Positions 9,861-20,213 of a DNA stretch of 64,000 bases are shown one piece after another. The stretch's first letter is position 1; each line of letters begins with the position of its first letter. Source of the stretch: Roseovarius pacificus (GTDB lineage Bacteria > Pseudomonadota > Alphaproteobacteria > Rhodobacterales > Rhodobacteraceae). The translations under genes and the position numbers were made by a program. The notes beneath the pieces are model-generated. The model had not been told where the DNA came from. It saw nothing but the letters and a program-made list of their open reading frames with translations, and did no database searches. Location of the stretch: the NCBI RefSeq assembly GCF_900142665.1, contig NZ_FRBR01000001.1:930001-994000 (forward strand), read 5' to 3'.

Positions 9861-10844
9861 TTACTGGATAAAGCCCATGCTCTTCATCAACTCTTCCATC
9901 TCGGCTTCCTGATTCTGGAGATAGGCCGAGAAGTCGTCGCCAGCGTTATAGATATCGATCCAGCCATTGCGGTCGCGAACGTTTGCCCAGGCCTCGGTCG
10001 TGGTCATCTCCTTGAGGACCTCCGCATATTGCGCACGCTTTTCCTCGGGCAGGTTCGGAGCGCCGAAAAAGCCGCGCCAGTTGACGAATTCCATGTCGAC
10101 GCCGAGTTCCGTGAAGGTCGGCGCGTCAGGGGCCGCATCCACGCGCTCGGGCGACGTGACGCCAAGAATGCGCACTTCACCGGCATCGGCCAGCGCAATG
10201 GCCTCGGACAGGCCGGTGGACAGAGCGGCAATCTCGCCGGACAGCAGCCCGGCCATGGCCTTTCCGCCCGCATCATAGGCCACGTAGCGCATATCCAGCG
10301 GATTGCTCCCCGCCGCCTGTAAAATCGCCGCAGGCACGAGGTGATCCATGCTGCCAGGGGCCGATCCGCCACCTATGGCAACATCACGAGGATTCTCCTG
10401 GAAGGCCGCATGCAGTTGATCCCATGTTTCGTGCGCGCTGTTCTTGCCGACAACAATGGCGGCGTAATCGCCGATCACGCTCGCGATGGGGGTCACGTCG
10501 CGAAAGCCCATGTCCACGGTCTGGTTCAGCGCCCGCACGATGATGGGGGTGGAGTGTACCATCAACGTACCCTCGTTGCTTTGCGCATTCTCCACAATGT
10601 AGTTCAGAGCCTTGCCACCGCCGCCACCGGACATGTTTTCGAAGGTCACGGTCCTGACCAGCCCGGAATTCTTGAGCGCTTCGCCGACACCGCGCGCGGT
10701 GCCATCCCAACCGCCGCCCGCGCCACCGGGAATAAGGAAATGGATCTTGTCCATCGCCTGCTCTTTTTCCTGGGCGGAGGCAACACCGGCGCCCACCGAT
10801 ATCATCGCCGCAAGGGCAAGTGCCCGGATCCTGACTACCTTCAT
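9861..10844 (-). CDS. tctC: tripartite tricarboxylate transporter substrate-binding protein TctC
   Basis: The 327-residue protein starts with a Sec signal peptide (cleavage likely after GVASA, near residue 24) and continues with the Bug/TctC fold: IHFLIPGGAGGGWDGTAR near residue 33, then FENMSGGGGG. It captures the solute in the periplasm for TctAB. As first gene of the operon its upstream region (10845-11087) should carry the promoter. The substrate (citrate, other di/tricarboxylate or aromatic acid) cannot be read from sequence. Confidence 0.92.
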   Translation of the reverse strand: MKVVRIRALALAAMISVGAGVASAQEKEQAMDKIHFLIPGGAGGGWDGTARGVGEALKNSGLVRTVTFENMSGGGGGKALNYIVENAQSNEGTLMVHSTPIIVRALNQTVDMGFRDVTPIASVIGDYAAIVVGKNSAHETWDQLHAAFQENPRDVAIGGGSAPGSMDHLVPAAILQAAGSNPLDMRYVAYDAGGKAMAGLLSGEIAALSTGLSEAIALADAGEVRILGVTSPERVDAAPDAPTFTELGVDMEFVNWRGFFGAPNLPEEKRAQYAEVLKEMTTTEAWANVRDRNGWIDIYNAGDDFSAYLQNQEAEMEELMKSMGFIQ

Positions 10845-11087
10845 CTTGTTTCCTCCCTGTCTCAGATCTTAATTCAACTATGCGCGAGGAAAAGTCGTTC
10901 GCGCAACCATAGTCTGAATTCTGCGCAGGCAAGAATGGAGGACGCGACTGTATCGGCCTGTTTCAATCTGAAGATCGGCTCCCGTTTTTATCGCCCGGCG
11001 TCCGATCGCTGCGGTGGCGCTCTGTGGGCCGCGGCGCATCGGCAGCACCGGGTTTCTTTGCACCGCCTGAAGAACAGACGCACATGC

Positions 11088-12482
<1,395 letters not shown>

Positions 12483-12539
12483 CTAATGTATGAGCAGCAA
12501 TGCTGAATTGTGCCCAATATTAAGTCAGCTATTTGATCT

Positions 12540-12737
12540 TCAACCGCTGCGCAAGCCGTTCTCGGTCAGAATGAGGTCGAGAGGGGCAAGTGCGAGACTG
12601 CACCACTTGTCAGGCTGCATTCCATTGATAATTGCTCCCGGCAGTCTTGGCGAAAGGCTGGAGAGTTTAATACGCTTTCGAATGTGATCGGGATCGACGC
12701 CTGTAAGGCACGCGGACAGTGTCAGAAGAACCCGGTT
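12540..12737 (-). pseudogene. remnant of a serine site-specific recombinase C-terminus
   Basis: The frame reads LTLSACLTGVDPDHIRKRI, then LSSLSPRLPGAIINGMQP. This resembles the helix-turn-helix tail of large serine recombinases (known pattern: HIRKRL, then AFLSP, then AILxGxQP). Catalytic and zinc domains are absent, so it can only be a fragment. The call rests on pattern memory, with no alignment. Confidence 0.45.
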
Positions 12738-12999
12738 TGCAGCGCCCTTCGCACCGCTCTCCCCCTGCGAACATGGCCAGATGCACACCGTTCAAGGACT
12801 TCAAAACCAGCCCCGAGATCATCCGCCGGTAAAGGCCAGAATCGCGCCCGATCCCGGCACTTGCGTCCATGATGGGCGCAACTTTCCCCAACACCCCCGA
12901 ATTTCGTACAAAACCCGCGTACACTTCGTACGTTTTGTACGAAACGCCACCCCGCCCGATCGCCCCCAAAAACCACGCTCCACCTATCGTCGCAAACCT
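12738..12999. repeat. palindromic intergenic repeat, copy A
   Basis: The element runs from a hairpin at 12862-12882 (TTGCGTCCAT / ATGGGCGCAA arms) through a CCCCCGA tract into a GTAC-rich core at 12901-12944, whose right half CGTACGTTTTGTACG is itself an imperfect palindrome. A second copy, in opposite orientation, lies at 21455-21541. The rest of this stretch holds no gene I can support. Confidence 0.75.
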
Positions 13000-13234
13000 G
13001 GCGCTGGCCAATATTGACCGACAGGTGACTGATCTCTGGCTGAACAATCGCACCGGGCAGTTACACCTGCCGTTCCGACAACAAGAGCGCAGCATGACCC
13101 GCTTTAAACGCCTGAAAAATTTGCAGAAACTCGCCGCCGTCCACGCCTCGGCTTTCAACCGCTTCAATCAGGAACGCAGCCTCTCCAGCCGACAGATTTT
13201 CAAACTCAACCGCGCCGCCGCCCTCGCCAAATGA
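13000..13234 (+). pseudogene. IS6-type transposase C-terminal remnant
   Basis: The reading frame encodes about 78 residues that begin DRQVTDLWLNNRTGQLHLPF and continue with RFKRLKNLQKLAAVHASAF, NRFNQERSL and FKLNRAAAL. This matches the end of IS6-family transposases of alphaproteobacteria, where the first block is normally DNRAENSH. The N-terminal part is missing and the frame stops before the usual EWR ending. No intact terminal inverted repeats were found. Confidence 0.55.
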
Positions 13235-13450
13235 CAGTGCCGTTGCGCGGTATAATGGCAGCCCTGAGCCCTGACTGAGACCGGTTAGAACCCGTCTGAC
13301 AGCACGGCCCGGAGAGCAGAAACTTCACTCAAGACCCCATAGTTCCCTCTCAAATCCGCCCCGGTGAATCCGATGCGTCATTTCGGACATCAAAAGCCCC
13401 GATTCTGTGCCCTTTATGGTCCTCTTCTCAATGCCCAATATAGCTGAGTT

Positions 13451-14044
13451 TCAGGCCTCGAGCTCAGCATCCCAATACAGAAAGTCCAGCCAACTGTCGT
13501 GCAGGTAATTGGGCGGAAATTTGCGGCCCATATTGCGCAATTGCTCGGCCTCGGGCGCGCGTGGCGGCTTGTAAAGGCTCATCCCTGCCTGCCGCAGACT
13601 TTTCGATCCTTTGCGCAGATTGCACCTGCTGCAGGCCGCGACCACATTTTCCCAGCTCGTGATCCCGCCCCGTGCGCGGGGTATCACGTGATCGAAAGTC
13701 AAATCGCCCTTCGAGCCGCAGTACTGGCAGCGGAATTCGTCCCTCAGAAAAAGATTGAAGCGCGTGAATGCCACGCGCTTCTGGGGTTTGACGTAATCTT
13801 TCAGAACGATAACGCTTGGTATGCGTATTTCGGTACTTGGGCTTCGGACCGTACTTTCGTATTCGGCCACGATATCGACCCGATCCAGATAGACAGCCTT
13901 GACCGCATCCTGCCACGGCCAGAGCGATAACGGATAATAGGACAAGGGCCGATAATCGGCGTTCAACACCAAAGCCGGATGCTGTCGTAGCGCCGAGGGC
14001 TCCCTTACGAACTCCGTCCTGAAATCACCATCCATCTCGTTCAA
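13451..14044 (-). CDS. HNH endonuclease
   Basis: The 197-residue protein carries a C-terminal HNH nuclease with two zinc-type Cys pairs: FRCQYCG, the core TFDHVIPRARGG, and CSRCNLRKGSK. An N-terminal domain starting LVLNADYRPLSYYP is typical of a stand-alone family widespread in alphaproteobacteria and cyanobacteria. Its cellular role is unknown, and no restriction or defence partner is next to it. Confidence 0.88.
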   Translation of the reverse strand: MNEMDGDFRTEFVREPSALRQHPALVLNADYRPLSYYPLSLWPWQDAVKAVYLDRVDIVAEYESTVRSPSTEIRIPSVIVLKDYVKPQKRVAFTRFNLFLRDEFRCQYCGSKGDLTFDHVIPRARGGITSWENVVAACSRCNLRKGSKSLRQAGMSLYKPPRAPEAEQLRNMGRKFPPNYLHDSWLDFLYWDAELEA

Positions 14045-14272
14045 AGCTCCCCGCCCGGATCACCTTTTGTCGGTTCCGGGGCGGGACACCCGCCCCTTCC
14101 ATATAGCCACTATATATCGTGTTCGCAGACAGGCAAGCCCAACATATGCGGCACATTTAGCGCGGTGATAGCCTGCCCTCGTAACGGCGACATGACAGTT
14201 ATCCACAGGCTGCGGGTCCTCTTGACCGATACGGCCCTGCCCCGCACACTCGGGCAAAGCTCAGGAGGTTCA

Positions 14273-14704
14273 ATGACCGACGCCACCCTGCCCGCAGCAC
14301 CGCCGCCAGAGGCCATATTGGAAGCCGCGCTTTACGCCGACGATCTGGATGCGGCGCAGCGGTTTTACAGCGATGTGATGGGGTTCGAGGAACTCGCCCG
14401 CGTCGAAGGGCGGCATGTATTCTTCCGTGTCGGGCAAACCGTTTTACTGATTTTCAACCCCGCGGCCACGGTACACGGATCGTCCAATGCCGCCCTCCCG
14501 GTTCCGGCGCATGGTGCGCAGGGCCCCGGCCATGTGTGCTTTGCCGCCAGCCGGTCCGACATCGCGGCATGGCATACCCGGCTCACAGCCGCAGGCCACC
14601 CTGTCGAGGCTGAATTCGACTGGCCGAACGGCGCGCATTCACTCTACTTTCGTGATCCGGCTGGGAATTCCATTGAATTCGCCGAACCACGCCTGTGGTT
14701 CTGA
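14273..14704 (+). CDS. VOC (glyoxalase/bleomycin resistance) family protein
   Basis: The 143-residue protein is a two-beta-alpha-beta-beta-beta-module VOC domain. It begins EAALYADDLDAAQRFYSDVMGF and ends LYFRDPAGNSIEFAEP, where the final Glu is the usual metal ligand. I chose ATG 14273 because AGGAGG ends 5 bases upstream. The substrate is unknown. The neighbours give no clue. Confidence 0.85.
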   Translation: MTDATLPAAPPPEAILEAALYADDLDAAQRFYSDVMGFEELARVEGRHVFFRVGQTVLLIFNPAATVHGSSNAALPVPAHGAQGPGHVCFAASRSDIAAWHTRLTAAGHPVEAEFDWPNGAHSLYFRDPAGNSIEFAEPRLWF

Positions 14705-14736
14705 ACACGGGCGAAACGCCGTTCAGGGCGCTCTCG

Positions 14737-15402
14737 TCAAAGCCCCAGCTTGTCGCGCATGAAGGCCAGCGCCACCTGCAGCCCGTCCGGAGCAATCCCG
14801 TGGGCCGTGCCTTTCATGATATGCGCATAGACATCCTGCCAGCCCGCGCCCTGCAACGCCTCGGCGGCCTGTGGCAGGGATTGCGGCGGCACCACATCAT
14901 CGGCATCGCCATGAATCAGGATCACCGGCGGTTTGCTGATCGCTTCATCTTCCAGCAATTCGGGCCGCAGCAAACGGCCAGAAAAGGCTACGATGCCAGC
15001 CACCGGATCTTCGCGCCGGGGGGCGACATGCAGGGCCATCATCGTGCCCTGACTGAACCCGAACAGAACCACCTGCTCGGGCAGCACGTCCTCGTCCACC
15101 ATCAGCGCATCCAGAAACGCGTTCAGATCGTCCGCCGCCGCCAACAGCCCGCGCTCGGACTCTTCCTCGGACGAACCGTCGATCCAAGGGATCGGAAACC
15201 ACTGCAAACCCGTGGGCATCATCGGGATCGTTTCGGGCGCATCGGGGGCCACGAACAAAGTGTCGGGCAGATGCTCGCCCAGAACATCTGCAATCCCCAG
15301 CAGGTCCGCGCCATTCGCGCCATAGCCATGCAGGAACACCACGATTGACCGGGTGGTTCCCGAAATCGGCTCTTTCCGGCCAGCTTGCAATACCCGTGTC
15401 AT
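14737..15402 (-). CDS. phospholipase/carboxylesterase family alpha/beta hydrolase
   Basis: The 221-residue cytosolic hydrolase belongs to the esterase group of YpfH and acyl-protein thioesterases. The nucleophile elbow GFSQG is near residue 115, an oxyanion HGYGANGADL is near 28, and HGDADDVVP supplies the Asp, with a late HG supplying the His. It overlaps the glycosylase gene by 4 bases and ends the four-gene cbiD-cobK-glycosylase-esterase operon. The true substrate is unknown. Confidence 0.86.
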   Translation of the reverse strand: MTRVLQAGRKEPISGTTRSIVVFLHGYGANGADLLGIADVLGEHLPDTLFVAPDAPETIPMMPTGLQWFPIPWIDGSSEEESERGLLAAADDLNAFLDALMVDEDVLPEQVVLFGFSQGTMMALHVAPRREDPVAGIVAFSGRLLRPELLEDEAISKPPVILIHGDADDVVPPQSLPQAAEALQGAGWQDVYAHIMKGTAHGIAPDGLQVALAFMRDKLGL

Positions 15403-16028
15403 CTGATCCCTTCCCTCTGTTTCTCATGCGCGTAGTAGGCCCATAACAGACGCGCGGCAACCGATCTCCATGGGGCCCAATCCTGTGCCATCTCGCGCAA
15501 CGCACGTTCTTTCGGGCGCTCCGGCAAGTCGTAAAGCAGCCGCGCACCTTCCTGCAAAGCCAGATCGCCGGGCGCGAACACATCCGCACGACCAAGGCTG
15601 AACATCGCATAAATTTCCGCCGTCCAGACGCCGATACCGGGCACTTCGGTCAGGGTCGCGATCACCTCATGCGTAGGTGCATCCCGCAACCGGCGATAGT
15701 CGATCCGCGCTTCGGCAAGCGCACGGGCATAGCGGATTTTCTGACGGCTCAGACCGGCGGCGCGCAGATCGTCGTCCCCGGCCCAGATGATCTTGCGCGG
15801 TCCGGTCAGGCGCGCGGCCTTCATCCGCCGCCATATCGCGTCGGCCGCGGCCACGCTGACCTGCTGGCTGACAATCGCGCTCAACAACTGTGCAAACCCG
15901 TCGGGGCGACGGCGCAATGGCAAGGGCGAAGTCAGATCATGGGCATGCGCCATACGCGGGCAGATCGCGCGCAAATGGGCCGCGCCTTCCTCGACATCCT
16001 CAAGCGTTTCGATCACCCGTTCTGTCAT
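15399..16028 (-). CDS. DNA-3-methyladenine glycosylase II (AlkA-like, HhH-GPD)
   Basis: The 209-residue protein contains the helix-hairpin-helix GPD fold. Key stretches are LLSAIVSQQVSVAAADAIW, VPGIGVWTAEIY and the catalytic-Asp region FAPGDLALQEG. It would excise alkylated bases in base-excision repair. The start at 16028 gives a 4-base overlap with the cobK stop and the normal family length. A longer in-frame start at 16187 would only add residues from the cobK antiframe. Confidence 0.87.
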   Translation of the reverse strand: MTERVIETLEDVEEGAAHLRAICPRMAHAHDLTSPLPLRRRPDGFAQLLSAIVSQQVSVAAADAIWRRMKAARLTGPRKIIWAGDDDLRAAGLSRQKIRYARALAEARIDYRRLRDAPTHEVIATLTEVPGIGVWTAEIYAMFSLGRADVFAPGDLALQEGARLLYDLPERPKERALREMAQDWAPWRSVAARLLWAYYAHEKQREGIR

Positions 16029-16753
16029 AGTGCCGCCACCCAATCCAACGCCGCCTGCACGGTTTCGACGCATTCCGCATCCGGCTGCGCAGGCCGGTTC
16101 AGCATCGCGACCCGGATATCGAGTTCCCGCGCGGCCGTCAGCTTGGCGCGGGATGCCTCGCCCCCGGCATTCTTGACCACCAGCCAATCCACCTCCAGGC
16201 GGGCAAACGTCTCTCGCTCGCTTTCAACCTGAAACGGCGGGCGCCCCACAAGGAAATCCCCCTTGGGAAAGGGAAACGGCCCTTCTGGTGGATCGACCAC
16301 GCGGCATATCAGATGACAGGCCGACAGGCCCGCAAACCGTTCAAGCGTTTGCCGACCCGTCGCCAGAAAGACGGTCGATCCCGGCGGGATATGCTGCCCG
16401 GCCTCATCCTCGTGATCCAGAAAAACCCAGTCGTCACCCGGCTCCGGCCGCCATTCGGGCCGCAAGACCTGACAATACGGCAAGTCCAACTCTGCGCACA
16501 CTCGCGCGGTGCGGTGCGAAATGTCGGCGGCAAACGGATGCGTGGCATCCAGAACCGCAGTGATTCCAAGGTCTGCCAGACAGGCACGAAACCCCGCCTC
16601 ACCACCGAAACCGCCCACCCGCGTGGGCAGGCCGAGGGGTTTCGGCATGCGCGTCGCGCCGGACAACGACGCCACCGCCGATATGCCCTGTCCGGCCAAC
16701 GCTTGCGCGATCCGCTGTGCCTCGGTCGTGCCCGCCAACAACAACAGGGTCAT
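16025..16753 (-). CDS. cobK: cobalt-precorrin-6A/precorrin-6A reductase
   Basis: The 242-residue enzyme reduces the precorrin-6 macrocycle with NADPH during corrin-ring synthesis. It starts LLLAGTTEAQRIAQAL and has the family's DATHPFA motif near residue 70 and VKNAGG near 190. It overlaps cbiD upstream and the glycosylase downstream by 4 bases each, so translation is probably coupled. Confidence 0.92.
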   Translation of the reverse strand: MTLLLLAGTTEAQRIAQALAGQGISAVASLSGATRMPKPLGLPTRVGGFGGEAGFRACLADLGITAVLDATHPFAADISHRTARVCAELDLPYCQVLRPEWRPEPGDDWVFLDHEDEAGQHIPPGSTVFLATGRQTLERFAGLSACHLICRVVDPPEGPFPFPKGDFLVGRPPFQVESERETFARLEVDWLVVKNAGGEASRAKLTAARELDIRVAMLNRPAQPDAECVETVQAALDWVAAL

Positions 16754-17796
16754 ACGCCGGCCCTCGCGATGATCGTCCCTGCGCGATTGATCACCACCGT
16801 ATCGGCAGACACCTCTTCGGGCAGCATGTCCCGCACCCTCTCACGGGCCGCACTGGCCACCCAATCCGCCATCCTGTCACCAACAATTTCATAGGCTTGC
16901 AGCGCAGTGTTCATGTACCGCACCTCCGGCTCGCCCAAGGTTTCGGCCAGCCGCCCGAAATCCACCTGCGACCGCCCCGAATGCAAATCGCGCGCCCCTT
17001 GTGCCAGCTTGGTCATCTTGCCGATGCCCCCCCCGATGGTGATGCGCGGCACCGGGTGTTTCGCCAGGTATTTCAGCAACCCACCCGCAAAATCCCCCAT
17101 GTCCAGCATCGCCACATCGGGCAGATCATAGAGTTCCTGCACGACTTTTTCGCTGGTCGCCCCGGTACATCCTGCCACATGATTCAAGCCGTTCGAACGC
17201 GCCACATCTATACCGCGATGGATCGAAGCGATCCATGCCGCACAGGAAAACGGGCGCACGATCCCGGTCGTTCCGAGAATCGACAGCCCGCCCTTTATGC
17301 CCAATCTCGGGTTCCATGTTTTCTGCGCCAGTGCCTGCCCGCCGGGAATGGACACGGTGATTTCGATATCCGGGCTTTCGCCCAATCGCTCAGCCATATC
17401 CTCTGCCGTGGCGGTCATCATCTGGCGGGGCACCGGGTTGATCGCAGGCTCTCCGGGCGGGATGGGCAACCCCGGCATCGTCACCCTGCCGACCCCATCG
17501 CCCGCGCGAAAAACCACCCCCCCTGCCGAAGCCGTTACCCGCGCGATGACCATCGCACCATGGGTCACATCCGGATCGTCGCCCGCATCCTTGACCACCC
17601 CAGCCTCGGCCCAGCCATCGCCTTGCCTGACATGGGCGATCTCGAACTCGGGAGTTTCCCCTTTCGGCAAAGTGATCCGCACTTTTGCAGGCACCGCTTC
17701 GCCCCAAAGCATCATCAGCGCCGCCCGCACGGCGGCGGTCGCGCAGGCGCCCGTGGTCCAGCCACGGCGCAGTTCTTTCGCCGGTGTCCTGCTCAT
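16750..17796 (-). CDS. cbiD: cobalt-precorrin-5B C(1)-methyltransferase
   Basis: The 348-residue protein begins RRGWTTGACATAAVRAALM, the hallmark N-terminus of CbiD. It methylates C-1 of the contracted corrin ring using S-adenosylmethionine. ATG 17796 is the family start; an in-frame ATG at 17952 would extend through the divergent cobA start. It heads the leftward four-gene operon. Use of CbiD beside CobK suggests the C-1 methylation step is done by CbiD here and not by CobF (inference; the rest of the pathway is outside the window). Confidence 0.93.
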   Translation of the reverse strand: MSRTPAKELRRGWTTGACATAAVRAALMMLWGEAVPAKVRITLPKGETPEFEIAHVRQGDGWAEAGVVKDAGDDPDVTHGAMVIARVTASAGGVVFRAGDGVGRVTMPGLPIPPGEPAINPVPRQMMTATAEDMAERLGESPDIEITVSIPGGQALAQKTWNPRLGIKGGLSILGTTGIVRPFSCAAWIASIHRGIDVARSNGLNHVAGCTGATSEKVVQELYDLPDVAMLDMGDFAGGLLKYLAKHPVPRITIGGGIGKMTKLAQGARDLHSGRSQVDFGRLAETLGEPEVRYMNTALQAYEIVGDRMADWVASAARERVRDMLPEEVSADTVVINRAGTIIARAGV

Positions 17797-17939
17797 CCTG
17801 CCGCAGACTATAGGGACGCCCCCTGCCCGCGCCAATTGCCATTTTCGCATCCATCCACCACGACGCATGTCGCGACTGGCCGGTGTCCGGGTCGTTTGCA
17901 ACCTTTCCCGTCCCCGCCGTTCCGGGCATAAAGTAACGC

Positions 17940-18791
17940 ATGAGCGATTCACTGCCCCTCCCCCACGGCGACTGGCCGGTTCTCGAGCCCGGATGGGTCT
18001 GGCTGTGCGGCGCAGGCCCCGGCGATCCTGGCCTGCTGACCCTGCATGCGATCAATGCGCTGCGCCGGGCCGACGTGGTGGTTTACGACGCACTGGTGCA
18101 GGAAGCGATCCTCGACTGGGCGCCGCAGGCCGAACACATCTATGCCGGAAAACGTGGCGGCAAACCCTCGGCGAAACAACGCGACATTTCCTTGCGGCTG
18201 GTCGACCTGGCAAGCGAAGGCAAACGCGTGTTGCGCCTCAAGGGGGGCGATCCGTTTGTGTTCGGGCGCGGTGGAGAAGAGGCGCAAACGCTGATCCAGC
18301 ACGGCGTTCCCGTGCGCATCATCCCCGGTATCAGCGCGGGCATCGGCGGGCTGGCCTATGCGGGTATTCCCGTTACCCATCGCGACGTGAACCAGTCGGT
18401 CACCTTCGTCACCGGACACGATCAGTCAGGCGAAACACCCTCTTCTCTTGACTGGCAGGCCATTGCCAAGGGCAGCCAGGTGCTGGTGATCTACATGGGC
18501 ATGAAACATGTCGAACGGATCGCAGGGGAATTGCTGAAAGCGGGCAGGCCCGGCAGCGAACCCTGTGCCGTGGTCTGCTCGGCCACCACCGGCGATCAGA
18601 AAGTGCTGGAAACCACATTGGCCACGATGCCCGCGGACATCGCCGCCAGTGGGCTGGAGCCGCCGGCAATCCTGTGCGTGGGGCGCTCGGTGCTGATGCG
18701 GCAGGTGCTGGACTGGCAGGCGTTGGCCGCTGGCAAATCCCCCCGCAATCTCGACCCGCTTGGCCGGGGGCGTCCGGCCGAAAGCGCATGA
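17940..18791 (+). CDS. cobA: uroporphyrinogen-III C-methyltransferase
   Basis: The 283-residue SUMT performs the two SAM-dependent methylations that give precorrin-2, the first step toward siroheme or cobalamin. Visible motifs are VWLCGAGPGDPGLLTLHA at the start, VVVYDALV, RLKGGDPFVFGRGGEE and VTHRDVNQSVTFVTGH. It lacks CysG-type fusion domains. It is divergent from cbiD across 143 bases, in which I see no B12-riboswitch signature, and upstream of cobB. Confidence 0.95.
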   Translation: MSDSLPLPHGDWPVLEPGWVWLCGAGPGDPGLLTLHAINALRRADVVVYDALVQEAILDWAPQAEHIYAGKRGGKPSAKQRDISLRLVDLASEGKRVLRLKGGDPFVFGRGGEEAQTLIQHGVPVRIIPGISAGIGGLAYAGIPVTHRDVNQSVTFVTGHDQSGETPSSLDWQAIAKGSQVLVIYMGMKHVERIAGELLKAGRPGSEPCAVVCSATTGDQKVLETTLATMPADIAASGLEPPAILCVGRSVLMRQVLDWQALAAGKSPRNLDPLGRGRPAESA

Positions 18792-18809
18792 GGCGGTTTG
18801 CGGTCGCGA

Positions 18810-18871
18810 GGGGGCTCTGCCCCCGTCGCCGCAAGCGGCGACTCCCCCGGGATATTTTCGGCAAGAAGAAG
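18810..18871. repeat. dispersed intergenic repeat, copy 1
   Basis: A GGGGGC-TCT-GCCCCC hairpin (18810-18824) is followed by a second hairpin (GTCGCCGC / GCGGCGAC) and a core at 18844-18871. A 26-base core segment is identical, in inverted orientation, to copy 2 at 29918-29943. The element sits between cobA and cobB and runs to within 12 bases of the cobB start, so it could influence cobB expression. Confidence 0.8.
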
Positions 18872-18882
18872 ATGGGCTGCAA

Positions 18883-20157
18883 ATGACCCACGGCGTGATT
18901 CTGGCCGCACCGTCTTCGGGCAGCGGTAAAACGACCGTGACACTGGCGCTGCTCCGGCTGCTGGCACGGCAGGGTATAGCGGTGCGTGGGGCGAAATCCG
19001 GCCCCGACTATATCGACCCCAGGTTTCACGAGGCCGCCTGTGCCGCGCCATGTGTCAACCTCGATGCATGGGCGATGACGCCCGAGCGCCTGCGTAGTCT
19101 TGCGGCGGGCGAGGGGATGCTGATCATCGAGGGCGCGATGGGCCTGTTCGACGGTGCGCCTCCGGACGGGCGTGGCGCTGTGGCCGACCTGGCGCGGCAT
19201 TTGGCGCTGCCCGTGGTATTGGTGGTGGATGCGGCGCGCATGGCGCAATCGGTGGCCCCTGTGGTGGCGGGGTTTACCGGGCATGATCCACAGGTGCGGG
19301 TGGCCGGTGTGATCCTGAACAATGTCGGGTCCGACCGGCACGAGGCGATGCTGCGCCGGGCACTGGCCCCGTTGAACCTGCCGGTACTGGCGGCCCTGCG
19401 GCGCGATCCTGCGCTGGCCTTGCCTTCGCGCCATCTTGGGCTGGTGCAGGCGGGGGAGCGTGACGATCTGGACGCCTTTCTGGACCGCGCAGCCGATGCG
19501 CTGGCCAGGACGCTGGACCGGGATAGGTTACTCGGCCTGGCCTCACCGCTGCCCGAGCCGGGGCAGGCCGGACGCATGGTGCCGCCTGCGCAAGTGATCG
19601 CCGTGGCGCGGGATGCGGCCTTTGCCTTTTCCTATCCGCATCTGCTGAACGATTGGCGGGCACAGGGCGCGGAGTTGCGGCTTTTCTCGCCGCTGGCCGA
19701 CGATCCGGTGCCCGAGGCCGGTTTCGTTTACCTTCCCGGCGGCTATCCGGAACTGCATGCCGGTCGCCTCACCGCGTCCGCGCGGTTTCTGGGCAGCCTG
19801 CGTCACGCGGCGCAAACCACGCAAATCTACGGCGAGTGTGGCGGCTATATGGTGCTTGGGGACGGCCTGACCGATGCCGGGGGTATACGGCACCAAATGG
19901 CGGGACTGCTGCGGCTGGAAACCTCGTTCGCCACGCGCAGGCTGCATCTGGGATACCGGCACCTGACACCGCTGAGCGGACCCTTCGATACATGTTTCAT
20001 GGCCCATGAGTTCCATTACGCGACAACGCTAAGCGCCTGTGGAGAAACGCTTTTTAAGGCCACGGATGCCGAAGGCGCACCCCTGCCCGACATAGGGTTG
20101 AGCAATGGAGCGGTCTGCGGGTCATTCGCGCATGTGATAGACGCCATACAGGCCTGA
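18883..20157 (+). CDS. cobB: cobyrinate a,c-diamide synthase
   Basis: The 424-residue protein amidates the a and c side chains of (hydrogeno)byrinate using glutamine and ATP. The P-loop-like ILAAPSSGSGKTTV is at the start, followed by GAKSGPDYIDPRFH and LIIEGAMGLFDG. The C-terminal glutamine amidotransferase half carries the nucleophile in IYGECGGYMVLG. I start at ATG 18883 because the family begins MTHGVILAAP. The next gene is an MFS transporter 56 bases downstream. Confidence 0.94.
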   Translation: MTHGVILAAPSSGSGKTTVTLALLRLLARQGIAVRGAKSGPDYIDPRFHEAACAAPCVNLDAWAMTPERLRSLAAGEGMLIIEGAMGLFDGAPPDGRGAVADLARHLALPVVLVVDAARMAQSVAPVVAGFTGHDPQVRVAGVILNNVGSDRHEAMLRRALAPLNLPVLAALRRDPALALPSRHLGLVQAGERDDLDAFLDRAADALARTLDRDRLLGLASPLPEPGQAGRMVPPAQVIAVARDAAFAFSYPHLLNDWRAQGAELRLFSPLADDPVPEAGFVYLPGGYPELHAGRLTASARFLGSLRHAAQTTQIYGECGGYMVLGDGLTDAGGIRHQMAGLLRLETSFATRRLHLGYRHLTPLSGPFDTCFMAHEFHYATTLSACGETLFKATDAEGAPLPDIGLSNGAVCGSFAHVIDAIQA

Positions 20158-20213
20158 ACTGGCACAGGCCCGCGTCCTTGCGCCCCCGCGTGAATGGGGA
20201 TAGCAGGTAGTCC

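Noticed and set aside
12869..13234. 121-residue intact-looking ORF
   Set aside because: Its first 40 codons are the palindromic repeat and the remainder is an IS6-type tail, so it is a chance fusion.
17797..17939. possible cobalamin riboswitch between cbiD and cobA
   Set aside because: I could not find the conserved B12-box or the multi-stem layout in the 143-bp gap.
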